Origin: Amycolatopsis lexingtonensis
Lineage (GTDB): Bacteria > Actinomycetota > Actinomycetes > Mycobacteriales > Pseudonocardiaceae
NCBI RefSeq assembly: GCF_014873755.1
Contig: NZ_JADBEG010000001.1
Location: 5,001,001 to 5,065,000, forward strand
Length of the DNA: 64,000 nucleotides
Direction of reading: 5' to 3'
The notes beneath the pieces were generated by a model, which saw nothing but the letters and a program-made list of their open reading frames with translations, had not been told where the DNA came from and did no database searches. Position numbers and translations under genes: made by a program. Below are positions 7,954-15,453 of this stretch, piece by piece (the first letter of the stretch is position 1; each line of letters opens with the position of its first letter).

Positions 7954-9111
7954 TCAGCGGACGACGGCCACCGGATCGCCGTCGAGCAGGCCGGACAGCC
8001 GCCCGGCCAGGGTGTCCCACCGCCAGTTCTCGGTGACCCAGGCGCGGCCCGCCTGCCCCATCCGGCGCGCGCGGACCGGGTCGGCCAGGAGGCTGGCGAG
8101 GGTCTCGGCCAGCTGGCCGGTGTCGCGGCCCTCGACGACGTGCCCGGTGACCTCGTCGAGCACCGTTTCCGGGGCCCCGCCGGAGTTGCCGGCCACGACC
8201 GGCAGCCCGGTCGCCGACGCCTCCAGGTAGACGATGCCGAGCCCTTCGACGTCGAGCCCCTTGCCGCGGGTGCGGGCGGGCATCGCGAAGACGTCGCCGG
8301 CCGCGTAGTGGGCGGGCAGCTCGGCCCACGGCACCGAGCCGGTGAGCACGACGTCGCGCTCCAGGCCGAGCCCGGCGACCAGCTCGGTGAGCTTCTTGCG
8401 GTACGGCCCGCCGCCGACGATCAGCAGCGCCGCGTCCGGGACGCGCTCGCGGATCAGCGGCAGGGCGCGGATCAGCTGGTCCTGGCCCTTGCGCGGGACC
8501 AGCCGGGACACGCAGACGACGGTCGGCCGGTCGGAAAGTCCGTGCCGGGCCCGGATTTCGGCGCGGCCGGCGGGGTCCGGTTTGTACAGCTCGGTGTCCA
8601 CCCCGGACGGCAGCAGCTCCAGCCCGGCCATCGGGCCGAACGCGGCGGCGAACCGGCCGCGCGTGTAGCGGCTGACGTAGGTGACGACGTCCACGGTGTC
8701 CCCGATGCGCCGCAGCGCCTGCCGCGAGGCCGGGAGCATGGACCAGCCGACTTCGTGGCCGTGCGTGGACGCCACGACGCGACGCGCGCCTGCCTGGCGC
8801 AGAGAGTGCCCCAACAGCGCCAGAGGCGCCGCCGCGCCGAACCAGACGGCTTCGCAGTCGCGCGCGCGCATGATCTGCTTCGCACGGCGAAGGACGTCCG
8901 GCGTCGGCAGCATCAGCGACGTCGGGTGCCGGACGACCTCGAACGGCGCCTCGGCGTCGAACTCCTCGTGCGACCCCGTCCGCGACTCCCACGAAGGCGC
9001 GTAGACGACCAGGTCGTCCGCCGGCAGCCGGGTGGCGAGGGAGTTCAGGTAGTTCTGGATCCCCCCGGGCCGGGGCGGGAAGTCGTTGGTCACGAGCAGG
9101 GTCTTGAGCAC
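7954..9111 (-). CDS. pimB: GDP-mannose-dependent phosphatidylinositol monomannoside mannosyltransferase
   Basis: PimB' (Rv2188c type) adds the second mannose to PIM1, an early step for PIM, lipomannan and lipoarabinomannan in the inner leaflet of the membrane. It is a GT-B, family GT4 enzyme of 385 residues. The N-terminus has LVTNDFPPRPGGIQ, the middle STHGHEVGWSMLPASR, the second domain CVSRLVPRKGQD, and the acidic donor-binding motif is in DVEGLGIVYLEASA. These blocks match mycobacterial PimB' closely. It lies downstream of the RipC-like gene, as in M. tuberculosis, with a strong hairpin between them. Confidence 0.95.
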   Translation of the reverse strand: MLKTLLVTNDFPPRPGGIQNYLNSLATRLPADDLVVYAPSWESRTGSHEEFDAEAPFEVVRHPTSLMLPTPDVLRRAKQIMRARDCEAVWFGAAAPLALLGHSLRQAGARRVVASTHGHEVGWSMLPASRQALRRIGDTVDVVTYVSRYTRGRFAAAFGPMAGLELLPSGVDTELYKPDPAGRAEIRARHGLSDRPTVVCVSRLVPRKGQDQLIRALPLIRERVPDAALLIVGGGPYRKKLTELVAGLGLERDVVLTGSVPWAELPAHYAAGDVFAMPARTRGKGLDVEGLGIVYLEASATGLPVVAGNSGGAPETVLDEVTGHVVEGRDTGQLAETLASLLADPVRARRMGQAGRAWVTENWRWDTLAGRLSGLLDGDPVAVVR

Positions 9112-9142
9112 GTCCCAGAGGCTAGCGGCCGCCCGGTACGGC

Positions 9143-9178
9143 GGAAGGGCGGCACCGCGTGTGCGGTACCGCCCTTCC
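9143..9178 (-). terminator. Hairpin terminator after the NlpC/P60 gene
   Basis: Sixteen-base arms GGAAGGGCGGCACCGC and GCGGTACCGCCCTTCC flank the loop GTGT, with one mismatch. It lies 18 bases beyond the NlpC/P60 stop and 32 before the pimB start. No long T run follows, which is usual in actinomycetes. Confidence 0.75.
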
Positions 9179-9195
9179 GGGAGCTGCGCCCGGGA

Positions 9196-10248
9196 TCACG
9201 CCGTCGGGCGGCGGGCTCCCGCGTACTGGCTCTGCAGCGGCGAAATCTTCACGACGTCGCCGGTGTCGGGCGCGTGGACCATCTTGCCGTCGCCGATGTA
9301 CATGCCGACGTGCGAAACGGGCGAGTAGTAGAACACCAGGTCGCCCGGCTGGAGCTGGTCGCGCGGCACCGCGGCGCCGAACGTGGACTGCTCGCGGCTC
9401 GACCGGGGCAGCTTGATGCCGGCCTTGCCGTAGGCCCACAGCATGAGGCCCGAGCAGTCGAACGAGCTGGGCCCGGTGTCGCCCCAGCCGTAGGGGCTGC
9501 CGAGCTTGCTCAGCGCCGCGTCGACCGCGGTCTGGGCGGCGGCGGTGGGCGCCTTGACGTTCGGCGCGGTCCCGCCCTGGTCGCCCTGCAGGGCCTTGTC
9601 GGCCGCGCTGAGGCTCTTGTTGGCTGCCTTGAGCTGCTCGATCTGGTCGTTGAGCGTCTTCTGCTTGGCCTGGATGTCCTGGGTCAGCTTCGCCGCGGCG
9701 TCACGGGCGTCCGTCGCGCGCTTCGCCGCGTCGGTCGCCTTGGCGGTGGCGTCGTTGGCCTGCTGGACGGCGCCGGTGAGGTTGCCCATCGCGCCGTTCT
9801 TCTCGGTCGCGATCACCTCGAGCGCCGAGGAGCGGTCGAGGAAGTCCTGCGTGGACGTGCCGGCCAGCAGCGCGGACAGCTTGTTGAGCTGGACACCGCT
9901 GGTGAACGACGCGCCGGCGAACTTGTCGACCTCGGTCTGGTACTTCTTCTGGTTCTCGGACGCCTTCGAGGCCAGGTCCTTCGCCGCGTTGACGTCGTTG
10001 GTGGCCTTGTCGAGCTCACCCTGCTTGGCCTTCAGGTCGTCCTGGGCCTTGAGCAGGTCTTCGTTGAGCTTTTCGGCCTGGGCCGCGAGGTCGCGGTACT
10101 GGGCGAGGGCGTCCGAACCGGTGGGCGGGGCCTGGAGGACGGGGACGGGGGCGGCGATGGCCGTCGGCTGGGCCACGGTGACGAGGGTGATCACCGAAGC
10201 CGCGGCGAGGGCACCTGACACCACGCGCCTGACTGGATGCGACTGCAC
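9196..10248 (-). CDS. Secreted NlpC/P60 peptidoglycan endopeptidase, RipC-like
   Basis: This 350-residue exported hydrolase probably cuts peptide stems of peptidoglycan during division or growth. It has an N-terminal signal sequence (VVSGALAAASVITLVTVAQ, cleaved near AIAA). A long coiled coil (about 50-215, rich in Lys/Asp/Ala) follows, and a C-terminal NlpC/P60 domain with the catalytic Cys265 in SFDCSGL and His in SPVSHVGMYIG. The architecture and location match Rv2190c (RipC), whose coiled coil is thought to be regulated by FtsEX. The start is GTG 10248 with AAAGGAG 12 bases upstream. Reading further upstream would translate the structured leader, so the longer frame is rejected. Confidence 0.9.
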   Translation of the reverse strand: MQSHPVRRVVSGALAAASVITLVTVAQPTAIAAPVPVLQAPPTGSDALAQYRDLAAQAEKLNEDLLKAQDDLKAKQGELDKATNDVNAAKDLASKASENQKKYQTEVDKFAGASFTSGVQLNKLSALLAGTSTQDFLDRSSALEVIATEKNGAMGNLTGAVQQANDATAKATDAAKRATDARDAAAKLTQDIQAKQKTLNDQIEQLKAANKSLSAADKALQGDQGGTAPNVKAPTAAAQTAVDAALSKLGSPYGWGDTGPSSFDCSGLMLWAYGKAGIKLPRSSREQSTFGAAVPRDQLQPGDLVFYYSPVSHVGMYIGDGKMVHAPDTGDVVKISPLQSQYAGARRPTA

Positions 10249-10267
10249 GGTCGCGCGGGTCTCCTTT

Positions 10268-10472
10268 GGTCTCGGCCGCCGTCGGGGACCGGGGCACGAA
10301 GAGGCCGGGGAGTCCTCTTCGCCGCTCGTCCCCACCGCTTCGGGGCTGCTTCTGCCGCAACAGGTGAAGCAAAGCGGTGGTGGTTCCGGATCCCAGCTTC
10401 CCGACAAAGCTGCGCCCGGCGGCGATCTCGCGTCGCCGCCTCATCGACGGCCGGGGGCCACGAGATCTCGGA
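10268..10472 (-). promoter_or_regulatory. Structured 5' leader, probable c-di-AMP (ydaO-yuaA) riboswitch
   Basis: About 200 bases before the NlpC/P60 gene contain no gene but several nested stems. CCACCGCTT pairs with AAGCGGTGG (10372-10380 with 10325-10333 region), enclosing GCTTC/GAAGC. CAGCTT pairs with AAGCTG around TGTCGGG, and GAAGAGG pairs with CCTCTTC. A GGCCCCCGGCCGTC stretch at the 5' side can pair with GACGGCGGCC at the 3' side. The GCAGCTTTGTCGGG...GGAACC layout and the position before a cell-wall hydrolase gene fit actinomycete ydaO riboswitches, which usually act as c-di-AMP OFF switches. The assignment rests on memory of the family and needs a covariance-model test. Confidence 0.68.
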
Positions 10473-10672
10473 CAGGTTACGAAAAGACCGCCACCACGTC
10501 CACCACCCGTCGGCCAAAAACTCTCCGTAGCGCCCAGAAACACCATCGGACCAGGAGTGGAGAAAACCTGTGATGGGCGTTACACGCTGGGGATATTCCC
10601 AGGGCCCGTTCGGTCACCGACCGTTCACCTGATCCGATCGACCATTCGGCGCGCCGACACGAAACGGGTGTG

Positions 10673-10930
10673 TCAGGCGGTCCGCAAAGCCGCTCCCTCC
10701 ACCAAGCGCAGCCGCGGCACCATCCCCGCTTCGGCGAGTGCGTCGACGGCGCGGCGCTCGTCGGCGTCCCACACCACGGCGGGCGGCGCGCCGAGCAGCA
10801 CGCTGATCACGCAGTCGTGGCAGGAGATGCCGCGCACGACGCAGCGGTCGCAGTCCACCACGATGCTTTCGATGTCCTCGACGGAAATGTGCGAGACGTC
10901 CACTCCGGACAGGTCGCCGTCGTCGTTCAT
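10673..10930 (-). CDS. Small protein with paired CxxC motifs
   Basis: This 85-residue protein is not recognised. The start ATG 10930 has GGAGGA in front of it, better than the ATG-like start 57 bases further up. Residues 27-40 contain CDRC-x6-CHDC, a compact CxxC-x6-CxxC set that could bind zinc or an iron-sulfur cluster. The C-terminal half is predicted helical (DERRAVDALAEAGM). It stands alone between the NlpC/P60 promoter region and a palindromic repeat. No function is claimed. Confidence 0.75.
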   Translation of the reverse strand: MNDDGDLSGVDVSHISVEDIESIVVDCDRCVVRGISCHDCVISVLLGAPPAVVWDADERRAVDALAEAGMVPRLRLVEGAALRTA

Positions 10931-11057
10931 GTGGTCCTCCTCACGTCGGAACTGACTGAGGAGGACGGTAAGGGGCACCACCGACAATTTCGGGCGAGCA
11001 GCCCCTGCGACAGGGGCCCGGCCACGTCGCGGCGGCTCGCCCGGCGGCTACGCCGAC

Positions 11058-11110
11058 GTCTTGAATGAGTCATTCAGGTCTTCGGAGGTCCTGAATGACT
11101 CATTCAAGAC
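11058..11110. repeat. Class A palindromic repeat, copy 1
   Basis: Perfect 21-base arms (11058-11078 and 11090-11110) flank an 11-base loop containing TTCGGAGG. Each arm also holds the smaller palindrome TGAATGA-N-TCATTCA. It is nearly identical to the copy at 30283-30335. It lies 20 bases past the stop of the NYN gene (minus strand), so it could act as its terminator. Confidence 0.9.
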
Positions 11111-11130
11111 ACCGCGGGCGCTCCGGGCGA

Positions 11131-12519
11131 TCAGACCCGCGAGAGGCGGCTGACCAGCACCGCGGCCGGTGTCGGGTGGGCGCCGGCGCCGCGGACGGAG
11201 TCCGCCACCGCGCGGTCGGACGTCGCCACCACCATCGGCCGACCCGCGGGCTCGGCCGCGACCAGGTTGCGGATCACGTCGTCGGCCAGCACCCCGCGGT
11301 CGGAGAACAGCACCCGCACCCCGCGCGGCACCGAAGCGGGGACCGACAGCACGCCGGCGCCGTCGAAGACCACCGTGACCTCGGCGGAGGTGCGGGCGGC
11401 CAGCGCCTGGAGCTGGTGGATCAGCCGGTCGCGCTGGTCGGCGAGGGCGAGCTCGGGGTAGCCGGTCTTGGTGACGTTGTAGCCGTCGACGATCAGGTGC
11501 ACGTTGGGCAGCGCGAGGTAGCGGTCCAGCGTGGACACGTCCGCGATCTTGCCGCCCTGCCCGGTGCCGGACCGGGTGCCGCGCACCATGTCCGCGGGGC
11601 GGGCGCCGCGCGCGCCGAGGGCGAGTTCGCGCCGCAGCCCGCTGACGGCGCCGTCGATCGTGTCGATCAGCAGCCCGAGCCGCACCTCGTCGGCCTGCCG
11701 GGCTTCCCGGGCGGACTGCCGGGCGATCTCGGCGTCGACGGCCGCGCGGTCGGCGCGGGCGCGTTCGGCCGCGACGCGCTGGCGTTCGCGGTCGAGCTGC
11801 GCGGTCAGCGCGGCGATCTCGTCGGCGCGGGCGGCGGACCCGCGTTCGGCCTCGGCGGACGCCGCTTCGACCGCGTCACGGGCCTGGCGCAGCTGGACAC
11901 CTTGTTCGCGAAGCCGTTTGAGGAGCTTCTCGACTTCGCCTTCGCGCTCGCCGCGGGCGCTTTCGGCGGCCCGTTGCGCCTCGGCGAGTTCCGCTCGGAC
12001 CTGCACGAGTTCGGCCTCGAGGCGCTGGTTGCGGGCCAGCGCGGCGTCTCGTTCGGCGCGGAGGGCGTTCTCCTCGGCGTTCTTGGCGACCAGCCGCACC
12101 CGCCCGGCGGCCCCGGACTCCCCGAGCAGGACGGCGGCGGCTGCCGCGGCGACCGAGTCGGCGGCGTTCGGGTCGAGCGCGTCCGTGCGGTGTTCCCGCA
12201 GCCACTCGATGACGGCGGTGCGGAACTGCGACGACTCGCCGAGGGAGGCCAGCAGCGCGGCGCCGCCGAGCTTGGCGCGCTTGGCGGGGGCGAACTTCGC
12301 GACCGGCCGCAGCTGACGCGGCACGTCGGTGCCCGGGAGCTTGGCGACGGCGGCCGCGGCGAGCTCGGCGATGCGGTCCCGCACCGGCTCGGGCAGCGCC
12401 GGCCAGGTGGCGGGTTCGGGCCGGTCGGCGGGCTCTTCAGCCGGCTCCGGGCGCGACGCGACACCCGAGGGACCGGCGGGGTCCCCGGGCGGCTCCGGCA
12501 CGAGCGGCTGCGGGTGCAT
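11131..12519 (-). CDS. NYN-domain (PIN-like) RNase-type protein with coiled coil
   Basis: This 462-residue protein has a proline-rich N-terminus, a helical region (about 45-130) and a long Glu/Ala/Arg coiled coil (about 135-280). The C-terminal NYN/YacP-like domain (about 325-462) keeps the expected acidic residues: LIVDGYNV, VVFDGAG, LADDVIRNL and TSDRAV. NYN domains are PIN-fold metal-dependent nucleases thought to act on RNA. The start ATG 12519 is chosen because the longer frame would run through the divergent gene. The two divergent genes leave 97 bases for both promoters. The RNA target is unknown. Confidence 0.82.
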   Translation of the reverse strand: MHPQPLVPEPPGDPAGPSGVASRPEPAEEPADRPEPATWPALPEPVRDRIAELAAAAVAKLPGTDVPRQLRPVAKFAPAKRAKLGGAALLASLGESSQFRTAVIEWLREHRTDALDPNAADSVAAAAAAVLLGESGAAGRVRLVAKNAEENALRAERDAALARNQRLEAELVQVRAELAEAQRAAESARGEREGEVEKLLKRLREQGVQLRQARDAVEAASAEAERGSAARADEIAALTAQLDRERQRVAAERARADRAAVDAEIARQSAREARQADEVRLGLLIDTIDGAVSGLRRELALGARGARPADMVRGTRSGTGQGGKIADVSTLDRYLALPNVHLIVDGYNVTKTGYPELALADQRDRLIHQLQALAARTSAEVTVVFDGAGVLSVPASVPRGVRVLFSDRGVLADDVIRNLVAAEPAGRPMVVATSDRAVADSVRGAGAHPTPAAVLVSRLSRV

Positions 12520-12616
12520 TGGTCCAGGGTAGGCCCCACCCCCGCATCCCGCGCCGCGCGGCACACGGACCGGCGGCGCGCGGAAACTGTCGGTGGTCGG
12601 CCCTACAGTCCCGCCC

Positions 12617-14320
12617 ATGCGTTCGATCCAGGCACAACTCGCGTTCGACGAGCTCGGAACCCCGTTGCGGGACACGACTTTCGTGGTTTTCGACCTGGAA
12701 ACCACGGGAGCCGGGCCGGGCGCGTCCGAAATCACCGAAATCGGCGCGGTGAAGGTCCGCGCCGGCGAGGTGCTCGGCGAGTTCGCGACCCTGGTCAACC
12801 CCGGCAAGACCATCCCGCCCCAGATCGTCTCGCTGACCGGCATCACCCAGCTGATGGTGTACGACGCGCCGCCGATCGAGGAGGTGCTGCCGGCGTTCCT
12901 GGAGTTCATCGGCGGGTCGGTGCTGGTGGCGCACAACTCCGGGTTCGACACCTCGCACATGCGCGCCGCCTGCGAGGCGCACGGGTACGCGTGGCCGAAG
13001 CTGACGGTGGTGTGCACGGCGCGGCTGGCCCGGCGCGTCGTGCCGCGCGACGAGGTCGGGCGCTACAACCTGATGGCGCTGGCGCTGCTGTTCGGCGCGC
13101 GGACGCGGCCGACGCACCGCGCCCTCGACGACGCGCGCGCCACGGTCGACGTCCTGCACGGCTTGCTGGAGCGCGTCGGGAACCTGGGCGTCCACTCGCT
13201 CGAGGAGCTGATGGGCTACCTGCCGGAGGTGACGGTCGCCCAGCGGGCGAAGCGGCACCTGGCTGCGGACCTGCCGGCCGCGCCGGGCGTCTACCTGTTC
13301 AAGGGCCCGAAGGAAGAGGTCCTGTACGTCGGCACGGCGAAGGACCTGCGGCGGCGGGTGCGGACCTACTTCACGGGTTCGGAGAACCGCAGCCGGATCC
13401 GGGAGATGGTGGCGCTGGCCGAGCGCGTCGACCACGTCGTGTGCGCGCACGCGCTGGAGGCGGAGGTACGGGAGCTGCGGCTGATCGCGGCCCACCGGCC
13501 CGCGTACAACCGCCGGTCGAAGAACCGCCACCAGGGCTGGTGGATCGGGCTGACGGAGGAGGCGTTCCCGCGCCTGTCGGTGGTCCGCCTGCCGCGGCCG
13601 GGAGTACTGGGCCCGTTCCGCAACCAGGCGGACGCCCGCGCGACAGCGGACACCCTGGCCGGCGCGTCGGGCCTGCGGACGTGCACGCAGCGGATCTCGC
13701 CCCGCTCGCCGAACGGCACCCCGTGCGTCCTGGCGGAGCTGGGCCGCTGTGGCGCGCCGTGCGCGGGACGGCAGAGCGTCGAGGCGTACGAGCCACTGGT
13801 CGAGTCGGTGTCGGGCCTGATCGCGGGCCTGGACGGCCGCCCCCTCCACACGGCGGCGGCCCACGTCGAGCACCTGGCGGCCGGCGAGCACTACGAACAG
13901 GCGGCCCGCCACCGCGACGAGCTGGCGGCCCTGATCCGCGCGCTGGGAAGGGCCCACCGCCAGGGAGCGCTGGCCTCGATCGGCGAGCTGATCGCGGCCG
14001 GCCCGGACGGCGCGGGCGGCTGGGAGCTGGCGGTGATCCGCTACGGAAGGCTGGCCTCGGCGGGAGTGGCCCGGCGCGGGGTGCCGCCGATGCCGGTGGT
14101 GGAGGCGCTGGTGGCGTCGGCGGAGACGGTGCTGCCGGAGCCGGGCCCGTTGCACGGAGCGCCGCCGGAGGAGGTGGGGGTGCTGCTGAGGTGGCTGGCC
14201 CGCCCGGGGGTCCGGCTGGTCCGGACGACGAGGCCCTGGGCGGAGCCGGCGGCGGTCGCGGGCTGGCGGGGGTGGCTGGATCTGGTGGCGGGGGCGCATT
14301 CGCTGGAGCACGTGGGCTGA
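12617..14320 (+). CDS. DEDDh exonuclease fused to UvrC-type GIY-YIG nuclease
   Basis: This 567-residue protein has two nuclease modules and matches the Rv2191 architecture. About residues 12-180 are a DnaQ/epsilon-like 3'-5' exonuclease with FDLETTG, the HNSGFD block and the HxAxxD motif HRALDDA. About 205-290 are a GIY-YIG endonuclease as in the UvrC N-terminus: APGVYLF, YVGTAKDLRRRV and a glutamate in EAEVRELRLI. The rest resembles the UvrC Cys-rich and UVR linker (GRCGAPCAG). The C-terminal UvrC RNase-H half and HhH motifs are missing, so it is not UvrC itself. A DNA repair role is likely but the pathway is not known. Confidence 0.88.
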   Translation: MRSIQAQLAFDELGTPLRDTTFVVFDLETTGAGPGASEITEIGAVKVRAGEVLGEFATLVNPGKTIPPQIVSLTGITQLMVYDAPPIEEVLPAFLEFIGGSVLVAHNSGFDTSHMRAACEAHGYAWPKLTVVCTARLARRVVPRDEVGRYNLMALALLFGARTRPTHRALDDARATVDVLHGLLERVGNLGVHSLEELMGYLPEVTVAQRAKRHLAADLPAAPGVYLFKGPKEEVLYVGTAKDLRRRVRTYFTGSENRSRIREMVALAERVDHVVCAHALEAEVRELRLIAAHRPAYNRRSKNRHQGWWIGLTEEAFPRLSVVRLPRPGVLGPFRNQADARATADTLAGASGLRTCTQRISPRSPNGTPCVLAELGRCGAPCAGRQSVEAYEPLVESVSGLIAGLDGRPLHTAAAHVEHLAAGEHYEQAARHRDELAALIRALGRAHRQGALASIGELIAAGPDGAGGWELAVIRYGRLASAGVARRGVPPMPVVEALVASAETVLPEPGPLHGAPPEEVGVLLRWLARPGVRLVRTTRPWAEPAAVAGWRGWLDLVAGAHSLEHVG

Positions 14321-14562
14321 GGACGCCCGCGGCTCCCCTCAGCCCTGGCCCACGGGCGAGCCTTCACGCGAGCCCTGACGGCCCCAAGCCCGCCGACGCG
14401 GTTCCGCCCCCTCGGCCCGCCGCCCGGCCGCGCATCGAGCGACCAGGCGTGCGCAACCCCCATCGGCGCGGCCCCCTCGCCAAACTGGCGCACACGGCGG
14501 CGTAGCGAGGCGGCTCACTAGGATCGCGGACGACACCCGAAGACGAGCCTTGGAGGACCCAG

Positions 14563-14844
14563 GTGATCACCGCGATCGTGTTGATCCAGGTTGAGGCGGA
14601 CGCGATCCCGGACGCGGCGCAGGCGATCGCCGACATCGAGGGTGTCGGCGAGGTCTACTCCTGCGCCGGGGACGTCGACCTCATCGCCACCGTGAAGGTG
14701 TCCGCGCACGAGGAGCTGGCCGACCTCATCCCCGGCCGGATCGGGAAGGTGCCGGGCGTGCTGGACACCGTCACGCACATCGCGTTCCGGTCCTACTCCC
14801 GCGCCGACACCGAGTCGGCCTTCTCGATCGGCGTCGAGGATTGA
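14563..14844 (+). CDS. Lrp/AsnC ligand-binding (RAM) domain protein, stand-alone
   Basis: The 93 residues form only the alpha-beta RAM domain of Lrp/AsnC regulators (ITAIVLIQVEADAIPDAAQAIADIEGV...), without a helix-turn-helix. Such stand-alone RAM proteins oligomerise and can bind amino acids; their role is poorly known. The GTG at 14563 follows GGAGG with good spacing. The stop overlaps the next TTG start. Confidence 0.85.
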   Translation: MITAIVLIQVEADAIPDAAQAIADIEGVGEVYSCAGDVDLIATVKVSAHEELADLIPGRIGKVPGVLDTVTHIAFRSYSRADTESAFSIGVED

Positions 14845-15026
14845 CCGAGGTCCCCGAGGAGCTGGCCGCCGCGCTCGCCGCGGCCCCCGACGCGGCGGCG
14901 GCGTTCGAAGCCCTGCCGCCGTCGCACCGGCGCGAGTACGTCCAGTGGGTCGCCGAGGCCAAGAAGCCGGAAACCCGCGTCTCGCGGGCCCGGAAGGCCG
15001 TCGAACGGCTCCGCGGGACGGGCTAG
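14841..15026 (+). CDS. Small YdeI/OmpD-associated-like protein
   Basis: The 61 residues match the short C-terminal motif of the YdeI/OmpD-associated family: VPEELAAALAAAPDAAAAFEA, then LPPSHRREYVQWVAEAKKPETR and RARKAVERL. The TTG start at 14841 overlaps the preceding stop (TTGA), pointing to translational coupling. Its stop overlaps that of the convergent VOC gene by four bases. Function is unknown. Confidence 0.75.
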   Translation: MTEVPEELAAALAAAPDAAAAFEALPPSHRREYVQWVAEAKKPETRVSRARKAVERLRGTG

Positions 15027-15376
15027 GCCGGCTGCCAGAGCTCGACGCGGTTCCCCTCGGGGTCGGTGACCCAGCCGAAGCGGCCGACGCCGTCCAGGTC
15101 CTGGGTCTCCTCGGCCACGTCGGCGCCCTTGGCGCGCAGCTGCGCCAGCATCGCGTCCAGGTCGCGGACCCGGAAGTTGAGCATGGCCTGCTGCGAGGGC
15201 GACCCGAAGTAGTCGGTCCCGGCCTCGAACGGCGCGAAGACCGTCGGCCCCGGCGTCTGCTGCCAGAGGCCGTGCTCGTCGGCGTCGAGGCCCAGGCAGT
15301 CCCGGTACCAGGCCCCCAGGGCCGCCGGGTCCGCCGCGCGGAAGAAGTAACCACCGATGCCGAGCACGCGTTCCAT
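15023..15376 (-). CDS. VOC (glyoxalase/bleomycin-resistance fold) protein
   Basis: The 117 residues show two beta-alpha-beta-beta-beta units typical of the vicinal oxygen chelate superfamily: GIGGYFFRAADPAALGAWYRDCLGL and a closing TDPEGNRVELWQP. Members range from glyoxalases to dioxygenases and resistance proteins, and the substrate cannot be read here. ATG 15376 is preferred; an ATG three codons upstream is possible. It converges with the YdeI-like gene and lies before the qcrB terminator on the same strand. Confidence 0.8.
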   Translation of the reverse strand: MERVLGIGGYFFRAADPAALGAWYRDCLGLDADEHGLWQQTPGPTVFAPFEAGTDYFGSPSQQAMLNFRVRDLDAMLAQLRAKGADVAEETQDLDGVGRFGWVTDPEGNRVELWQPA

Positions 15377-15404
15377 GCCGCGCATCGTGCCAGCCCGGAA
15401 ACAC

Positions 15405-15440
15405 CGAAGGCCACCTCCGGCGAACCGGAGGTGGCCTTCG
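15405..15440 (-). terminator. Hairpin terminator of the qcr operon
   Basis: Perfect 16-base arms CGAAGGCCACCTCCGG and CCGGAGGTGGCCTTCG flank the loop CGAA, 13 bases after the qcrB stop. This is a strong stem without a T tract. Confidence 0.8.
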
Positions 15441-15453
15441 GGCTGACGTGTTG

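Noticed and set aside
8140..10218. A 692-codon plus-strand frame opposite pimB and the NlpC/P60 gene
   Set aside because: The minus-strand proteins are clear family members; the plus-strand frame has no motif and no ribosome site.
10249..10407. An N-terminal extension of the NlpC/P60 protein upstream of GTG 10248
   Set aside because: It would translate the structured leader, lacks a signal peptide at its start, and the GTG has AAAGGAG in front of it.
11095..14505. An 1136-codon open frame on the plus strand across two genes
   Set aside because: It runs antisense to the NYN gene and out of frame with the exonuclease gene, both of which have recognisable domains.
14321..14562. Short frames on both strands in the 242-base gap after the exonuclease gene
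   Set aside because: They have no ribosome site, overlap each other and the neighbouring genes, and have no recognisable protein features.
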